From Promethearchaeia archaeon (GTDB taxonomy: Archaea; Asgardarchaeota; Lokiarchaeia; Sigyniarchaeales; SOKP01), in assembly GCA_029856045.1 (NCBI GenBank), contig JAHQWG010000016.1:375921-439920 (forward strand): a DNA stretch of 64,000 nt, in the 5' to 3' direction. Each line of letters starts with the position of its first letter. Position 1 is the stretch's first letter. A model generated the notes under the pieces. The model saw only the letters and a list, made by a program, of their open reading frames with translations. It was not told the origin of the DNA and searched no databases. Below are positions 30,581-40,473 of the stretch, in pieces. The translations under genes and the position numbers were made by a program.

Positions 30581-31093
30581 TTATGCACGTATAATTACCT
30601 TTACTAACCCTTTTTTGCGTAACTTTTCCATCATTTGTTCTATTTCTTCAACAGACTTTTCAGCAATCGCGGCAACCTGTTCTAACGAGCTGTTTCCATC
30701 ACAAATCTTCAAAACTTTATATTCTTCGGGAGTGAGCATTCCAAATTGTATTGAAATCTCTGAAACTTCTTTAACAACTATTGGAATTCGAGCACCTACA
30801 CCACCGTAAGATTCAGTAGCTGGAGCTTCACCAAAAAATGCTTTGGCTCCTGTGATCTCATATTTATCATTTATATAAATATGGATATTATGTTCTTCCC
30901 CAGATCTATCATCTGGATTATCGAGATCCGGTTTTGAATTAACATGTGGATAGCGCTTAGTATAAATACCAGTTTGAAGACCATTGTGAATTTCTTCTTT
31001 ATCAATCGTCAAAGGGACCATTTCTTGACATATATCACACCAGACCCAGGCCTCTATCAGTTTAAAATATTTTTTTACTTTATTTATAGGCAT
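30581..31093 (-). CDS. Zinc-binding N-terminal domain plus C-terminal winged-helix-like domain, unknown
   Basis: CDICQEMVPL...HNIHIYINDKYEITGAKAFFGE then EEYKVLKICDGNSSLEQVAAIAEKSVEEIEQMMEKLRKKGLV. Confidence 0.6.
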   Translation of the reverse strand: MPINKVKKYFKLIEAWVWCDICQEMVPLTIDKEEIHNGLQTGIYTKRYPHVNSKPDLDNPDDRSGEEHNIHIYINDKYEITGAKAFFGEAPATESYGGVGARIPIVVKEVSEISIQFGMLTPEEYKVLKICDGNSSLEQVAAIAEKSVEEIEQMMEKLRKKGLVKVIIRA

Positions 31094-31315
31094 AATTAAA
31101 CCAATATATCATATAAATTAAATAAATATTACTACATTTTTAGAGCACAGATAATATAATAAAAATAGTTTTGTTAGAATTTAAATATTAAATCATAATT
31201 TATGTTCGGCATGTAATAATCGAAAATCCAGAAAAAATTGAAGACCTATATTTTTTAATTATTAATCTCATTTCATACTTAATAAGATTAATAATAAAAA
31301 TAAGGAAGATCTACG

Positions 31316-32200
31316 ATGCCAAAAGCAAAGGTAAATAATATAGAGATTGAATATGAGACAATCGGGGACCCAATTTCAAAACCGTTGTTATTGATAGCCG
31401 GACTGGGAAGCCAGATGCTTGCTTGGTCGGATGAGATGTGCGAAAGTTTTGCAAATCGTGGCTTTTTTGTCATAAGATTCGACAACCGAGATATTGGCTT
31501 GTCAACAAAACTTGAAGATGCAGGTATGCCGGACTTTATGGAGATTAATGCTGTCTATGCCAGTGGAGAAATACCCAAATTACCATACACTTTAGAGGAT
31601 ATGGCTGGTGATGCCATTGGTGTCTTGGATGCTCTGAATATTGATAAAGCACACGTTTTCGGTGCTTCTATGGGTGGAATGATAGCACAGATTATAGCAT
31701 ATACCCATCCATCTCGGGTGCTATCTCTCACAGTAATTATGAGCACAACTGCAAATCCCGAACTACCTCCTTCGAAGCCAGAAATCTTAATGCAATTCTT
31801 TGCACCTGTTTCTTCAGAGCGCGAGGCATATATTGAAGAAATGGTCAAGCGCGATAGTCTCATTCACGGCACTTTTGCTTATGATGAAGATCAATCAAGA
31901 GAGTATAGAACAAAGGAGTATGATCGCAGTTATTATCCTGAAGGGGTAGCGCGCCAATTAGCAGCAATGGCTGTTCCTGGCAATATTAAACCCAAAATTT
32001 CAGCAATACGAGCGCCTACGCTTGTTATTCATGGGAGTGAAGATCCATTTAACCTTGTTGAAGCGGGCAAAGATATCGCAGCAACGATACCTGGAGCAGA
32101 ATTATTGATCTTGGATGGAATGGGGCACATTTTTCCCCGTGAAGTCTTACCACGAATTGTAAACGCATTAGTCGCAAATAGCAACAAGATTGGTAATTAG
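31316..32200 (+). CDS. Alpha/beta hydrolase, bacterial-like
   Basis: FDNRDIGLST, FGASMGGMIAQ nucleophile, HGSEDP, GMGHIFP. Confidence 0.92.
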   Translation: MPKAKVNNIEIEYETIGDPISKPLLLIAGLGSQMLAWSDEMCESFANRGFFVIRFDNRDIGLSTKLEDAGMPDFMEINAVYASGEIPKLPYTLEDMAGDAIGVLDALNIDKAHVFGASMGGMIAQIIAYTHPSRVLSLTVIMSTTANPELPPSKPEILMQFFAPVSSEREAYIEEMVKRDSLIHGTFAYDEDQSREYRTKEYDRSYYPEGVARQLAAMAVPGNIKPKISAIRAPTLVIHGSEDPFNLVEAGKDIAATIPGAELLILDGMGHIFPREVLPRIVNALVANSNKIGN

Positions 32201-32282
32201 AATAGTTTAAAAACTATTTAGTTAAAAAAAACTTTAATAATATTAATAAATAGATTCTAATCTCTTCCAATCTAGATTATAG

Positions 32283-32500
32283 TTTATTAGAATAATCTTT
32301 ATTGATGTAAATATAAATTTAATACTTAATTCGGAACTCGAGGCGTCAAAAATTCGTCTACTTGAATATGAAAGCAAAGAAGTATTTGATCAATTTGGTG
32401 CACAGTCCATAAACTCGTGCATTAAAGCGAGGGTGTGATATCCAGGTGATACGAGGGAAAGGGACTTAAAGCTTGCGAAATTATTTATGTCGTTATAAAT
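32283..32500 (+). pseudogene. Decayed remnant resembling succinyl-CoA synthetase/ADP-forming acyl-CoA ligase beta subunit (ATP-grasp)
   Basis: frame ending at TGA 32436..32438 reads SKIRLLEYESKEVFDQFGAQSINSCIKARV*; shifted frames after it read RGKGT* and DLKLAKLF. Confidence 0.6.
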
Positions 32501-32545
32501 AGATTCAAAAAAATAAAATATTAAAGTTATAGATAATTTTTTTAA

Positions 32546-32713
32546 ATGATTATGGAACAATGTTCATGTTGCGGTAGAAAAATTACTCCATATGAAAACG
32601 CGGTTCATTTCCCATGTCCAAATTGCGGAGACGTAACAATTTGGCGTTGTGAAAAATGTAGAGAAGCGGGTAACAGTTACACTTGCATTAAATGCGATTT
32701 TCTTGGCCCTTAA
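32546..32713 (+). CDS. Zinc-ribbon RNA-binding protein, COG2888-like (missing from ORF track)
   Basis: MIMEQCSCCGRKITPYENAVHFPCPNCGDVTIWRCEKCREAGNSYTCIKCDFLGP*; four CxxC knuckles; adjacent to aEF-1beta. Confidence 0.9.
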   Translation: MIMEQCSCCGRKITPYENAVHFPCPNCGDVTIWRCEKCREAGNSYTCIKCDFLGP

Positions 32714-32800
32714 TTAACTATAAATAATATTTATTATGTAACATTAAAATTTATCAAACTTACTCATATAATATTTAAATTTTAAGAAGGTTATAAGGAA

Positions 32801-33070
32801 ATGGGAAAATTTTATGTTGGAATAATTGAGGTAATTCCAGAGGGTATTGATGCTGATTTTAATAAAATCGTAGAAGAATTAAAAAAAAGACTTCCTGAAG
32901 ATGCTTCACTTGTAAAATATGATCAAATCCCGATCGCTTTTGGATTGGAAAAATTGAGAGTACAGGTAAAATTCCCAGAAGAAATGGGTTCAGCCGACTC
33001 AATTGAAGAAGATTGGGTTCAAATTGAAGGAATTCAACGTGTAGAAACAATTTTGATTTCAAAGGCGTGA
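32801..33070 (+). CDS. ef1B: Translation elongation factor aEF-1beta
   Basis: 89 aa; KFYVGIIEVIPEGIDADFNKIVEELKKRLP...IAFGLEKLRVQVKFPEE. Confidence 0.93.
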   Translation: MGKFYVGIIEVIPEGIDADFNKIVEELKKRLPEDASLVKYDQIPIAFGLEKLRVQVKFPEEMGSADSIEEDWVQIEGIQRVETILISKA

Positions 33071-33105
33071 AAGTTAAACGTTCTCTACAAACACTTTTTT
33101 TATAT

Positions 33106-34956
33106 TTATACTATTCTTTTAAACATCTTATCAAGCTCTCTAAAGGAAATTACTCTAAACGTGGGCCTTCCATGTGCGCAATGATATGGGTCTTTGCATT
33201 TTGATAGATCTATAACCAACCTTCTAATGTCTTTCGTTGTGAGATAATCCCCTCCCCGAATGCTTTTATGACATGCAAGATAATTGATAATCCCCTCTTC
33301 AGATTCGGAGAAACTTTGCTGTTTTCCCATATATGCGATTTCCTCGATCATATCTTTAAGCACATCTAGTTTGGGGAGCTTTTCAAAAATTGCTGGTATC
33401 GCCCTTAAAATAAAAGTATTCCCTCCAAATTTTTCTAATTCGAATCCAAATTTATTTATTTCGTTTAAATGTTCTTTTAAAAAAAAGGATTCAGCTGGAG
33501 AGATATTAATTTTTAAGGGAGAAATTAATTGCTGTTTTTGAACTTTCGAACCTCTATATTGATTTAAAAACTTTTCTTTCATAATACGTTCAGAAGCTGC
33601 ATGTTGGTCTATAATCAATATTGCCGGGTTACCATTCTCATCCTTACTTTCAAATAGCACATATATATGATTACTCAATTGTCCTGTTCTGGAGATAAAT
33701 CGCATCTTAGGTAGAGTTTTCGTGATAATTTCAAATTTTTCTTCAAATTTACCCTCGGACGTTAGTTTAGTTTGTATCATTTCCTTCGATTTTGCTGAAT
33801 CGATAATGTTTGAACCAGATTGAAAATTTAATAGTTGTTCTTTCGCTATTATAGATTGATCATCTATATTAACTGTAATATTTTTTAAATCAGATTGAAT
33901 TTCCTCTTTCTCTTTGTCAATAAATGTTTCCAACGGTTGTGTAATTATTTCCTCCTTTTTTGGTAGGAATAACTCATCCAAATGAGCCTTTAATGCATTT
34001 TCTATGAATGGAAATAAAATTTTTTCATTATTAAAGCGAACAGTCATCTTTTGGGGATGAATATTAAAGTCTACAAAAGCAGGATTTATATCCAAATTTA
34101 AAATAAAGAATGGAAACCTCCCAACCATTAAGAAACCTTTATACGCATCCTTAATTACTTCAAAAAATTTATCAGATACAACATATCTCTTATTAAGAAA
34201 TAAACTGGAACTATTTCTTTTTTTTTTCGAAATTTCTGGGTCGCCTAGCAAGCCGGACAATGCAAATAGCCCATCCGGATGGATATAATCGATTGGATAC
34301 ATTTTTTTCGCAGTTTCTTTTCCATATATATGGAAAACCATATCTTTTAAATCATCTGAAGATGGACAATTAAGAATATCTAAATCATTGTGTTGATAAA
34401 CAAAATGAATTTGAGGATAACCTAAGACATATCTAGTGATTACATCGGTAATATGACCAAGTTCCACCCTGTTAGTTTTTAAAAATTTTTGTCTCGCAGG
34501 AATATTATAGAATAGATTTTTTACTTTAATATTCGTTCCGACAGGAGCTGAAATTTCCTTTTTTTCAATAACCGCCCCGCCATGAATTACGATGGTCGGA
34601 CTTAAATCATCATTTTTAGTGTGTGTTATTAATTCTACTTGTGAAACTACTGCGATACTACTAAGAGCTTCTCCCCGAAATCCTAATGTTGTTAGAGTAT
34701 CTAAATCTTCAAATTTCTCAATTTTTCCGCTTGTATAACGATCAAAAGCGATTTCTACATCCTCTTTTTCAATACCGCACCCATCATCAATTACTTGAAT
34801 TAAACTTTTTCCAGCATTTTTAATGATAATCTTGATGTTCTTTGCGCCTGCATCAATCGAATTTTCCACCAATTCTTTAACAACAGAAGCAGGGCGTTCA
34901 ACAACTTCTCCTGCAGCAATTTTTTCGAAATCAATTATTTTTTTTATTCGCCGCAT
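33106..34956 (-). CDS. mutL: DNA mismatch repair protein MutL
   Basis: GEVVERPASVVKELVENSIDAGA, DDGCGI, TLGFRGEALSSI; C-term DQHAASERIMKE, ACHKSIRGG, CAHGRPT. Confidence 0.97.
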   Translation of the reverse strand: MRRIKKIIDFEKIAAGEVVERPASVVKELVENSIDAGAKNIKIIIKNAGKSLIQVIDDGCGIEKEDVEIAFDRYTSGKIEKFEDLDTLTTLGFRGEALSSIAVVSQVELITHTKNDDLSPTIVIHGGAVIEKKEISAPVGTNIKVKNLFYNIPARQKFLKTNRVELGHITDVITRYVLGYPQIHFVYQHNDLDILNCPSSDDLKDMVFHIYGKETAKKMYPIDYIHPDGLFALSGLLGDPEISKKKRNSSSLFLNKRYVVSDKFFEVIKDAYKGFLMVGRFPFFILNLDINPAFVDFNIHPQKMTVRFNNEKILFPFIENALKAHLDELFLPKKEEIITQPLETFIDKEKEEIQSDLKNITVNIDDQSIIAKEQLLNFQSGSNIIDSAKSKEMIQTKLTSEGKFEEKFEIITKTLPKMRFISRTGQLSNHIYVLFESKDENGNPAILIIDQHAASERIMKEKFLNQYRGSKVQKQQLISPLKINISPAESFFLKEHLNEINKFGFELEKFGGNTFILRAIPAIFEKLPKLDVLKDMIEEIAYMGKQQSFSESEEGIINYLACHKSIRGGDYLTTKDIRRLVIDLSKCKDPYHCAHGRPTFRVISFRELDKMFKRIV

Positions 34957-34971
34957 AAATAATTACCTCTA

Positions 34972-37719
34972 TTAATCATTAGATTCAATATCTTCTATTT
35001 TTTTCTTTATTTCACTCAATTTCTCTATTGCTTTTAGTGGAGTAATATTGTTAATATCGATATTATTAATAATCTCAAATAATCTTTTATATTCTTCATT
35101 TATTTCATGTTTTATTTTCAAAATTGGCTTAAAAAATGATGTTTGTACAGTTTTTCCAGATTTTTTTATTTCTTTTTTCCTAAGTCTAGGAGTCTCCTTT
35201 TTTATATTATTTCCATTTCTAATTGTTTCTCTAAAAGTATCATTTTTTTCTATCTGTTCAAGAACCTTAAAAGCTCTTACAATCGTATCTTCTGGAATAC
35301 CAGCAAGTCGTGCAATATGTATGCCATACGATTTATCTGTACTTCCTTCTTGAACTTTTCTAATAAATGTTATATTACTTTCCTCATCTTCCTTTATATC
35401 TAAATGATAATTTTTTACTCGAGGAAGTTTAATTTCGGTAAGCTGATGAAAATGCGTAGAAAATAAAGTTTTTACTTTCATGGAATGTAATTTTTCTAAA
35501 GTTGCTATTGCTATTGCACCTCCATCTGAGGATGATGTCCCCCTCCCTAACTCGTCAATGATTATAAGGCTTTTTGGAGTAGAATAATTAAGGATTTTTG
35601 CAGTTTCGTTCATTTCTATCATGAAAGTGCTTAATCGTCTCGCAAGGTCGTCTGAGGCTCCAATTCTTGTAAAAATTCTGTCAATAATCCCAATTTCCGC
35701 CGATTTTGCTGGGACAAAACTCCCCATTTGTGCAATCAAACAAATTAATGCCACTTGTCTTAAAAATGTTGATTTTCCTGCCATATTCGGTCCTGTGATT
35801 ATCAAGATTTGTTCTTTCTCCGTATCCATATAGCAATCATTTGGTATAAATGGTTCTGAAAAATTAATCTGTTCGACAATAGGATGACGCCCATCTTTAA
35901 TAATTATCTTATCATCATCTCGTATAATCGGTCTGCAATAATCATATTTTTCTGCAATTTCAGCAAAAGTACATAATACATCAATCATTGCAATTGATTC
36001 AGAAACGTTTCCAATATCAACAGTGTGCATAATTACTTTCTCTCTTATTTCTGAAAACAGTTGATACTCCAAATCATTAATTGATTCCTCAGCTGTTATA
36101 ATTTTTTCCTCCCATTCATTGAGTTCTTTACTTTTATATCTTACAGCATTTTTTATAGACGACCTTGATATAAATTCTTCGGGAAAATTTCTAATTTTGG
36201 ATTTTGTAGCATTAGTAATTTCTATAAAATATCCTAAAATGTTATTATGCGATACCTTAATCCCTGTTTGTATTGCAAAACGTCGTTTTAACGATTTCTC
36301 AAATTTTAACATCCAACTTTTTCCATTATTGATTATGTCTCGATATTCATCGACTATTTGATTATAACCTTCTTTAATTATTCCACCTTCTTTTATGGTA
36401 GTTGGAGGATTTTCTGCAATGGAATTCTTAATTAAGTCTCGAATTACTGAAAAATCTTTAATTTTTTTTAAAAAACTTTCTAATTCTGGAGTTTTTCCTT
36501 TTTTCAACAAATCTATAATTTCTGGAATTATTTCGAGTGAATTTTTCAAATTTAATAAATCTCTCGCATTTGCAGAACGAGAATAATTAATCTTATTAAT
36601 AATTCGCTCAAGATCCCCCATTTTCTCAAGTCTATCCCGAAGATCAGACCTTAAAAAAACATCATCCTTAAATTTTTGAACGATTTCTAATCGTTGGTTA
36701 ATTTGATCTTTATTTATAAGTGGTTCTACAATAATTTTAGCTAATAAACGACCACCCATAGGCGTTTGAGTATGATTAAAAATGGAAAAAAGAGTTGCAT
36801 CTTTTCCTCGGTCCCTAATATTCCTTAATAGTTCTAAATTTCTCTGAGTAGAATAATCTAAATTTAATACGTCCTTTTGTTTAATAACCTTAATTTGAAA
36901 AATATTTGGTATAATATCTCTTTGAGTTTCCTTTAAAAATGCTAGTAAGCCACCAGAGGCTTGCACTGCTATTTGTAAATATTCTAAATCAAAAGGTTCA
37001 AGATTACTCAAATTAAAATGCTTAACAATTATGGAATATCCATTTTCATATTCAAAAACATAATCTTGAAATTCTTTTATTATACATTTACTAATATCTT
37101 TAATTTTTATTATGAAATCCTCATCTTGATAAAGATTAGAGGGAACAATTAACTCAACTGGACTATATCGAGAAAAAATCGCTAAAAGATCTTCCTCAGC
37201 AATACCTTCTTTTGATTCAAATTGAGTGGTTGAAAATTCTCCAGTTGATAAATCGGCAAATGCAATCCCATAGCCTTTTTTACCTTTAAAAATCGAAGAA
37301 ATGTAATTATTCTCATTTGTTTTAAGCATATCCGATTCGATAATTGTTCCAGGTGACATTATCCTCACTACACCTCGCTTGACAATTCTTCCCCTCGCAT
37401 CTGCTGGGTCCTCTAGCTGCTCCACAATAACAACAGTTTCTCCTAAATTCACAAGATTTTTAAAATAATTTCCAGAGTGATGTGGAACACCAGCTAATGG
37501 ATAAGAGTCTTTTCCTCCAAATGTTCTTCTTGTGAGCGTAATACCTAATAATTTTGAAATTCTAATTGCATCATCATAAAAGAACTCAAAAAAATCTCCC
37601 ATCCGATATGCAACCAACTGATTTGAATATTTGGATTTAATATCGTACCAATGACGCATCATAGGCGTAAGTTTATTGGGGTTTAAGTCCTTGTAAGAAC
37701 TCATTGAGAAGTATATCAC
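34972..37719 (-). CDS. mutS: DNA mismatch repair protein MutS (MutS1 type)
   Basis: MGDFFEFF mismatch-recognition region; TGPNMAGKSTFLRQ; IIDELGRGTSSSDG; STHFHQLTE. Confidence 0.97.
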   Translation of the reverse strand: MIYFSMSSYKDLNPNKLTPMMRHWYDIKSKYSNQLVAYRMGDFFEFFYDDAIRISKLLGITLTRRTFGGKDSYPLAGVPHHSGNYFKNLVNLGETVVIVEQLEDPADARGRIVKRGVVRIMSPGTIIESDMLKTNENNYISSIFKGKKGYGIAFADLSTGEFSTTQFESKEGIAEEDLLAIFSRYSPVELIVPSNLYQDEDFIIKIKDISKCIIKEFQDYVFEYENGYSIIVKHFNLSNLEPFDLEYLQIAVQASGGLLAFLKETQRDIIPNIFQIKVIKQKDVLNLDYSTQRNLELLRNIRDRGKDATLFSIFNHTQTPMGGRLLAKIIVEPLINKDQINQRLEIVQKFKDDVFLRSDLRDRLEKMGDLERIINKINYSRSANARDLLNLKNSLEIIPEIIDLLKKGKTPELESFLKKIKDFSVIRDLIKNSIAENPPTTIKEGGIIKEGYNQIVDEYRDIINNGKSWMLKFEKSLKRRFAIQTGIKVSHNNILGYFIEITNATKSKIRNFPEEFISRSSIKNAVRYKSKELNEWEEKIITAEESINDLEYQLFSEIREKVIMHTVDIGNVSESIAMIDVLCTFAEIAEKYDYCRPIIRDDDKIIIKDGRHPIVEQINFSEPFIPNDCYMDTEKEQILIITGPNMAGKSTFLRQVALICLIAQMGSFVPAKSAEIGIIDRIFTRIGASDDLARRLSTFMIEMNETAKILNYSTPKSLIIIDELGRGTSSSDGGAIAIATLEKLHSMKVKTLFSTHFHQLTEIKLPRVKNYHLDIKEDEESNITFIRKVQEGSTDKSYGIHIARLAGIPEDTIVRAFKVLEQIEKNDTFRETIRNGNNIKKETPRLRKKEIKKSGKTVQTSFFKPILKIKHEINEEYKRLFEIINNIDINNITPLKAIEKLSEIKKKIEDIESND

Positions 37720-37885
37720 TAATTTCCTTAATTATTTACCTAATTAAAATATAATTTCTTAATTTAAATAAAATATCTCCGTTAAATTTTAATGATTTTT
37801 ATTAAGATGATAACATAATACAAAGCTTTTTTTTAGATTTTAATTCTTTTTAATTAAAAAATGATTAATAGAAGAAAGTTATTTT

Positions 37886-38719
37886 ATGAAGCATTTAGAA
37901 AGTGAATTTGAGGGTATTAAAGGATTAAAAATATATTATCAAGCATGGTTTCCAGAAACTCCTAAGGCTGTTATTCAGATTGTACATGGATTTGGTAGTC
38001 ATTCTGATAGATATTTGAATGTTGTAAATGAGTTAGTTCCAATTGATTATGCAATTTATGCTGATGATCGTAGAGGTCAAGGTAAATCCGAAGGAAAAAG
38101 AAATTATGCAGATTCTCTTGATCAGTATGTAGAAGATGAAAAATTGTTATATGAAATAATAAAAAAACAACATCCTAATTTACCAATTTTTATGCTGGGT
38201 CACTCTATGGGTTCATTTATTGCGGTATATTTCACAAAGAAATATGAAAATTTGTTAAATGGTCTTATCCTTTCGGGCACAGGTACAAAAGCTGGCAGAA
38301 AAGTAAGTAGATTTTTAAAATTTATTGCTAAACTCTTCTCAAAAATTGCGCCACATATGAAAATAAGTACAGGACTTGATGCAAAATTACTCAGCCACGA
38401 CCCTGAAGTAGTAAGAAATTACGAACAAGACCCCTATGTTCATAAAGATAAAATTTCTATGAGACTTAGCTTTGAGGTGTTAAAATATTTCAATGAAGTT
38501 CAAACATTTGTGAATACTTTTAAACTTCCATTATTAGTTCAATGTGGCTCAGAAGATAAATTAACCGCAGGAACAGAAATTCTTAAAGACATATTTAAAA
38601 TGGAAGATAAAACCATTATTATTTACGATGGTTTATATCACGAGGTTTATAATGAAGTAGAAGAAGATCGGGAAAAGGTCTTAAAAGATCTTAGTGATTG
38701 GTTAGAAAAACATGTTTAA
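37886..38719 (+). CDS. Monoglyceride-lipase-like alpha/beta hydrolase
   Basis: HGFGSHSDRY, DDRRGQGKSEG, GHSMGSFIA. Confidence 0.9.
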   Translation: MKHLESEFEGIKGLKIYYQAWFPETPKAVIQIVHGFGSHSDRYLNVVNELVPIDYAIYADDRRGQGKSEGKRNYADSLDQYVEDEKLLYEIIKKQHPNLPIFMLGHSMGSFIAVYFTKKYENLLNGLILSGTGTKAGRKVSRFLKFIAKLFSKIAPHMKISTGLDAKLLSHDPEVVRNYEQDPYVHKDKISMRLSFEVLKYFNEVQTFVNTFKLPLLVQCGSEDKLTAGTEILKDIFKMEDKTIIIYDGLYHEVYNEVEEDREKVLKDLSDWLEKHV

Positions 38720-38783
38720 TATATTTTCTTAAGGTGCGAAGTAAAAGTTAAAAAATAAAATAAGAAAAAATATATTTAATAAA

Positions 38784-39629
38784 TTATAGATGGTTATTCA
38801 ACCATTCTTCCATATCCTTAAAAACTTTATGCCGCTCTTTCTCATTCCACAATTCGTGTAAAAATCCCTCATATGAAATGAATTTTTTGTCCTCAATTTC
38901 TAATTTCTCGTAAAATTCTTTTGTCTTTTCAAGATCGACGATTTTATCGTTGCCAGCTTGCATTATTAAACAAGGAACTTTCAATTTATTAACATTTTTA
39001 AGTGGATATTTCATACCTTTTTCCATTACGCCATAAGTTGTTGTCGTAATCGCAACCAACTTCTCCTGATCTTCAATATGCTCTTTCAAAATCTCTGGAT
39101 CATTGGTTAAATCTTCCTGCACTAACTCAATAGCTACTTGTGCTTTTGGAGCAATTTTCACTAATAGTGGGAAAATGGCTTTAGCAATTTTTTGAGTAAG
39201 ATTCAATTTTAATGCTAACCCTAGTTCTGGAGATGATACCAAAACTCCAGGAAGTTCAGGATGCTCTATCGCATATATTAAAGATAATGCTCCTCCAAAT
39301 GAATGCCCTATTAAAAAAACTTTTTTTTCTCCTGCCTCTTTCTTAATCAAATCAAAAAAGATTTGAATATCTTGCTGGATATGGTTTAAAGATTTTATAT
39401 GTCCTTTCAGATCTCCTGCATTTCTCCAATGTCCCCTTAAATCAAATGAATATACTGCAAAACCTTTTTCGATGAAATATTTAGCAGGTACAGCTATTCT
39501 ATCTGAATGTGTACCCCATCCATGCATTGCTATTAAATATGCCTTAATCTCTCCAGAATCGGGTAACCAATATTGATAAAACATCTTCCGTTGTTCAAAT
39601 CCTTCAAAATAACCTGTTTCATTTTTCAT
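38784..39629 (-). CDS. Monoglyceride-lipase-like alpha/beta hydrolase (paralogue of the preceding gene)
   Basis: HGWGTHSDR, DLRGHWRNAG, GHSFGGALS, LHELWNEKER. Confidence 0.9.
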   Translation of the reverse strand: MKNETGYFEGFEQRKMFYQYWLPDSGEIKAYLIAMHGWGTHSDRIAVPAKYFIEKGFAVYSFDLRGHWRNAGDLKGHIKSLNHIQQDIQIFFDLIKKEAGEKKVFLIGHSFGGALSLIYAIEHPELPGVLVSSPELGLALKLNLTQKIAKAIFPLLVKIAPKAQVAIELVQEDLTNDPEILKEHIEDQEKLVAITTTTYGVMEKGMKYPLKNVNKLKVPCLIMQAGNDKIVDLEKTKEFYEKLEIEDKKFISYEGFLHELWNEKERHKVFKDMEEWLNNHL

Positions 39630-39788
39630 AACAAATCACAATTAATTGGTAATTTTATAATATTAGATATCTTTAATTTAATTTTATTTATTATTATCAG
39701 TAAATTTTTAATTTATTTTTTTATTATTCTTAAAGAAATTACATTAAATTATTAAATTTCTTAATATAAAAAAGAGTACCAGAAAGAA

Positions 39789-40385
39789 ATGTCGGATGTA
39801 GAAGAAATAACCGAAATTGCTATCTTCGGTAGAGGAGGCCAAGGTTGCGTATTAGCCTCCCAAATTATTGTAGAAGCAGCCTATTTAAGCGGAAACTATA
39901 AAGATGTTGTTGCATTTCCATCATTTGGAGCTGAACGCAGAGGAGCTCCAGTTCAGGCATTTGCTCGTATCTCAAAAAATAAAAAAATTTGGACTCGAGC
40001 ACAAATTCAACGTCCAGATATTGCCATTGTTTTAGATGAGACGGTCATAACTCCGGATATTATTAAAAATATTAAAGAAAATGGAATATTAATAATTAAT
40101 TCTGAAAAAACACCCGAAGAATTAAAGAATTATTATAATATCACTAATAACATAAAAATTGCATCTGCAAATATCAATAAATTTTGTATTGAAAGAGATC
40201 TGTATTTAGAAGACATTCCCATTGTTAATACTCCCATTTTAGGGGTTTTAACAAAGGCTTTAGATTCAATTGATTTGGAATCCATGATAAAAGCTATAAT
40301 AAAAGTAATGGGGATAAAAAAGGGAGAATTTAACAGTTCTCTTGCTGAAGAGGCAGCAAAACTTACTATGCTCCTCAATTTTTAA
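39789..40385 (+). CDS. porG: Pyruvate:ferredoxin oxidoreductase gamma subunit
   Basis: IFGRGGQGCVLASQIIVEAA, FPSFGAERRGAPVQAF; followed by delta, alpha and beta genes. Confidence 0.93.
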   Translation: MSDVEEITEIAIFGRGGQGCVLASQIIVEAAYLSGNYKDVVAFPSFGAERRGAPVQAFARISKNKKIWTRAQIQRPDIAIVLDETVITPDIIKNIKENGILIINSEKTPEELKNYYNITNNIKIASANINKFCIERDLYLEDIPIVNTPILGVLTKALDSIDLESMIKAIIKVMGIKKGEFNSSLAEEAAKLTMLLNF

Positions 40386-40473
40386 AATAAATCATTAATA
40401 TTGGCTATAATTTAAGTTAATATTCCAATTATTAAAAAAAAATCGTAAAATAAAAAGATAAAAAGGGAATAAC

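Noticed and set aside
32400-32480. GC-richer intergenic patch considered as a structured ncRNA (SRP/RNase P-like)
   Set aside because: No SRP or RNase P consensus found; the patch is better explained as a decayed SucC-like coding remnant.
35048-36586. Several plus-strand ORFs opposite mutS
   Set aside because: All antisense to conserved MutS sequence.
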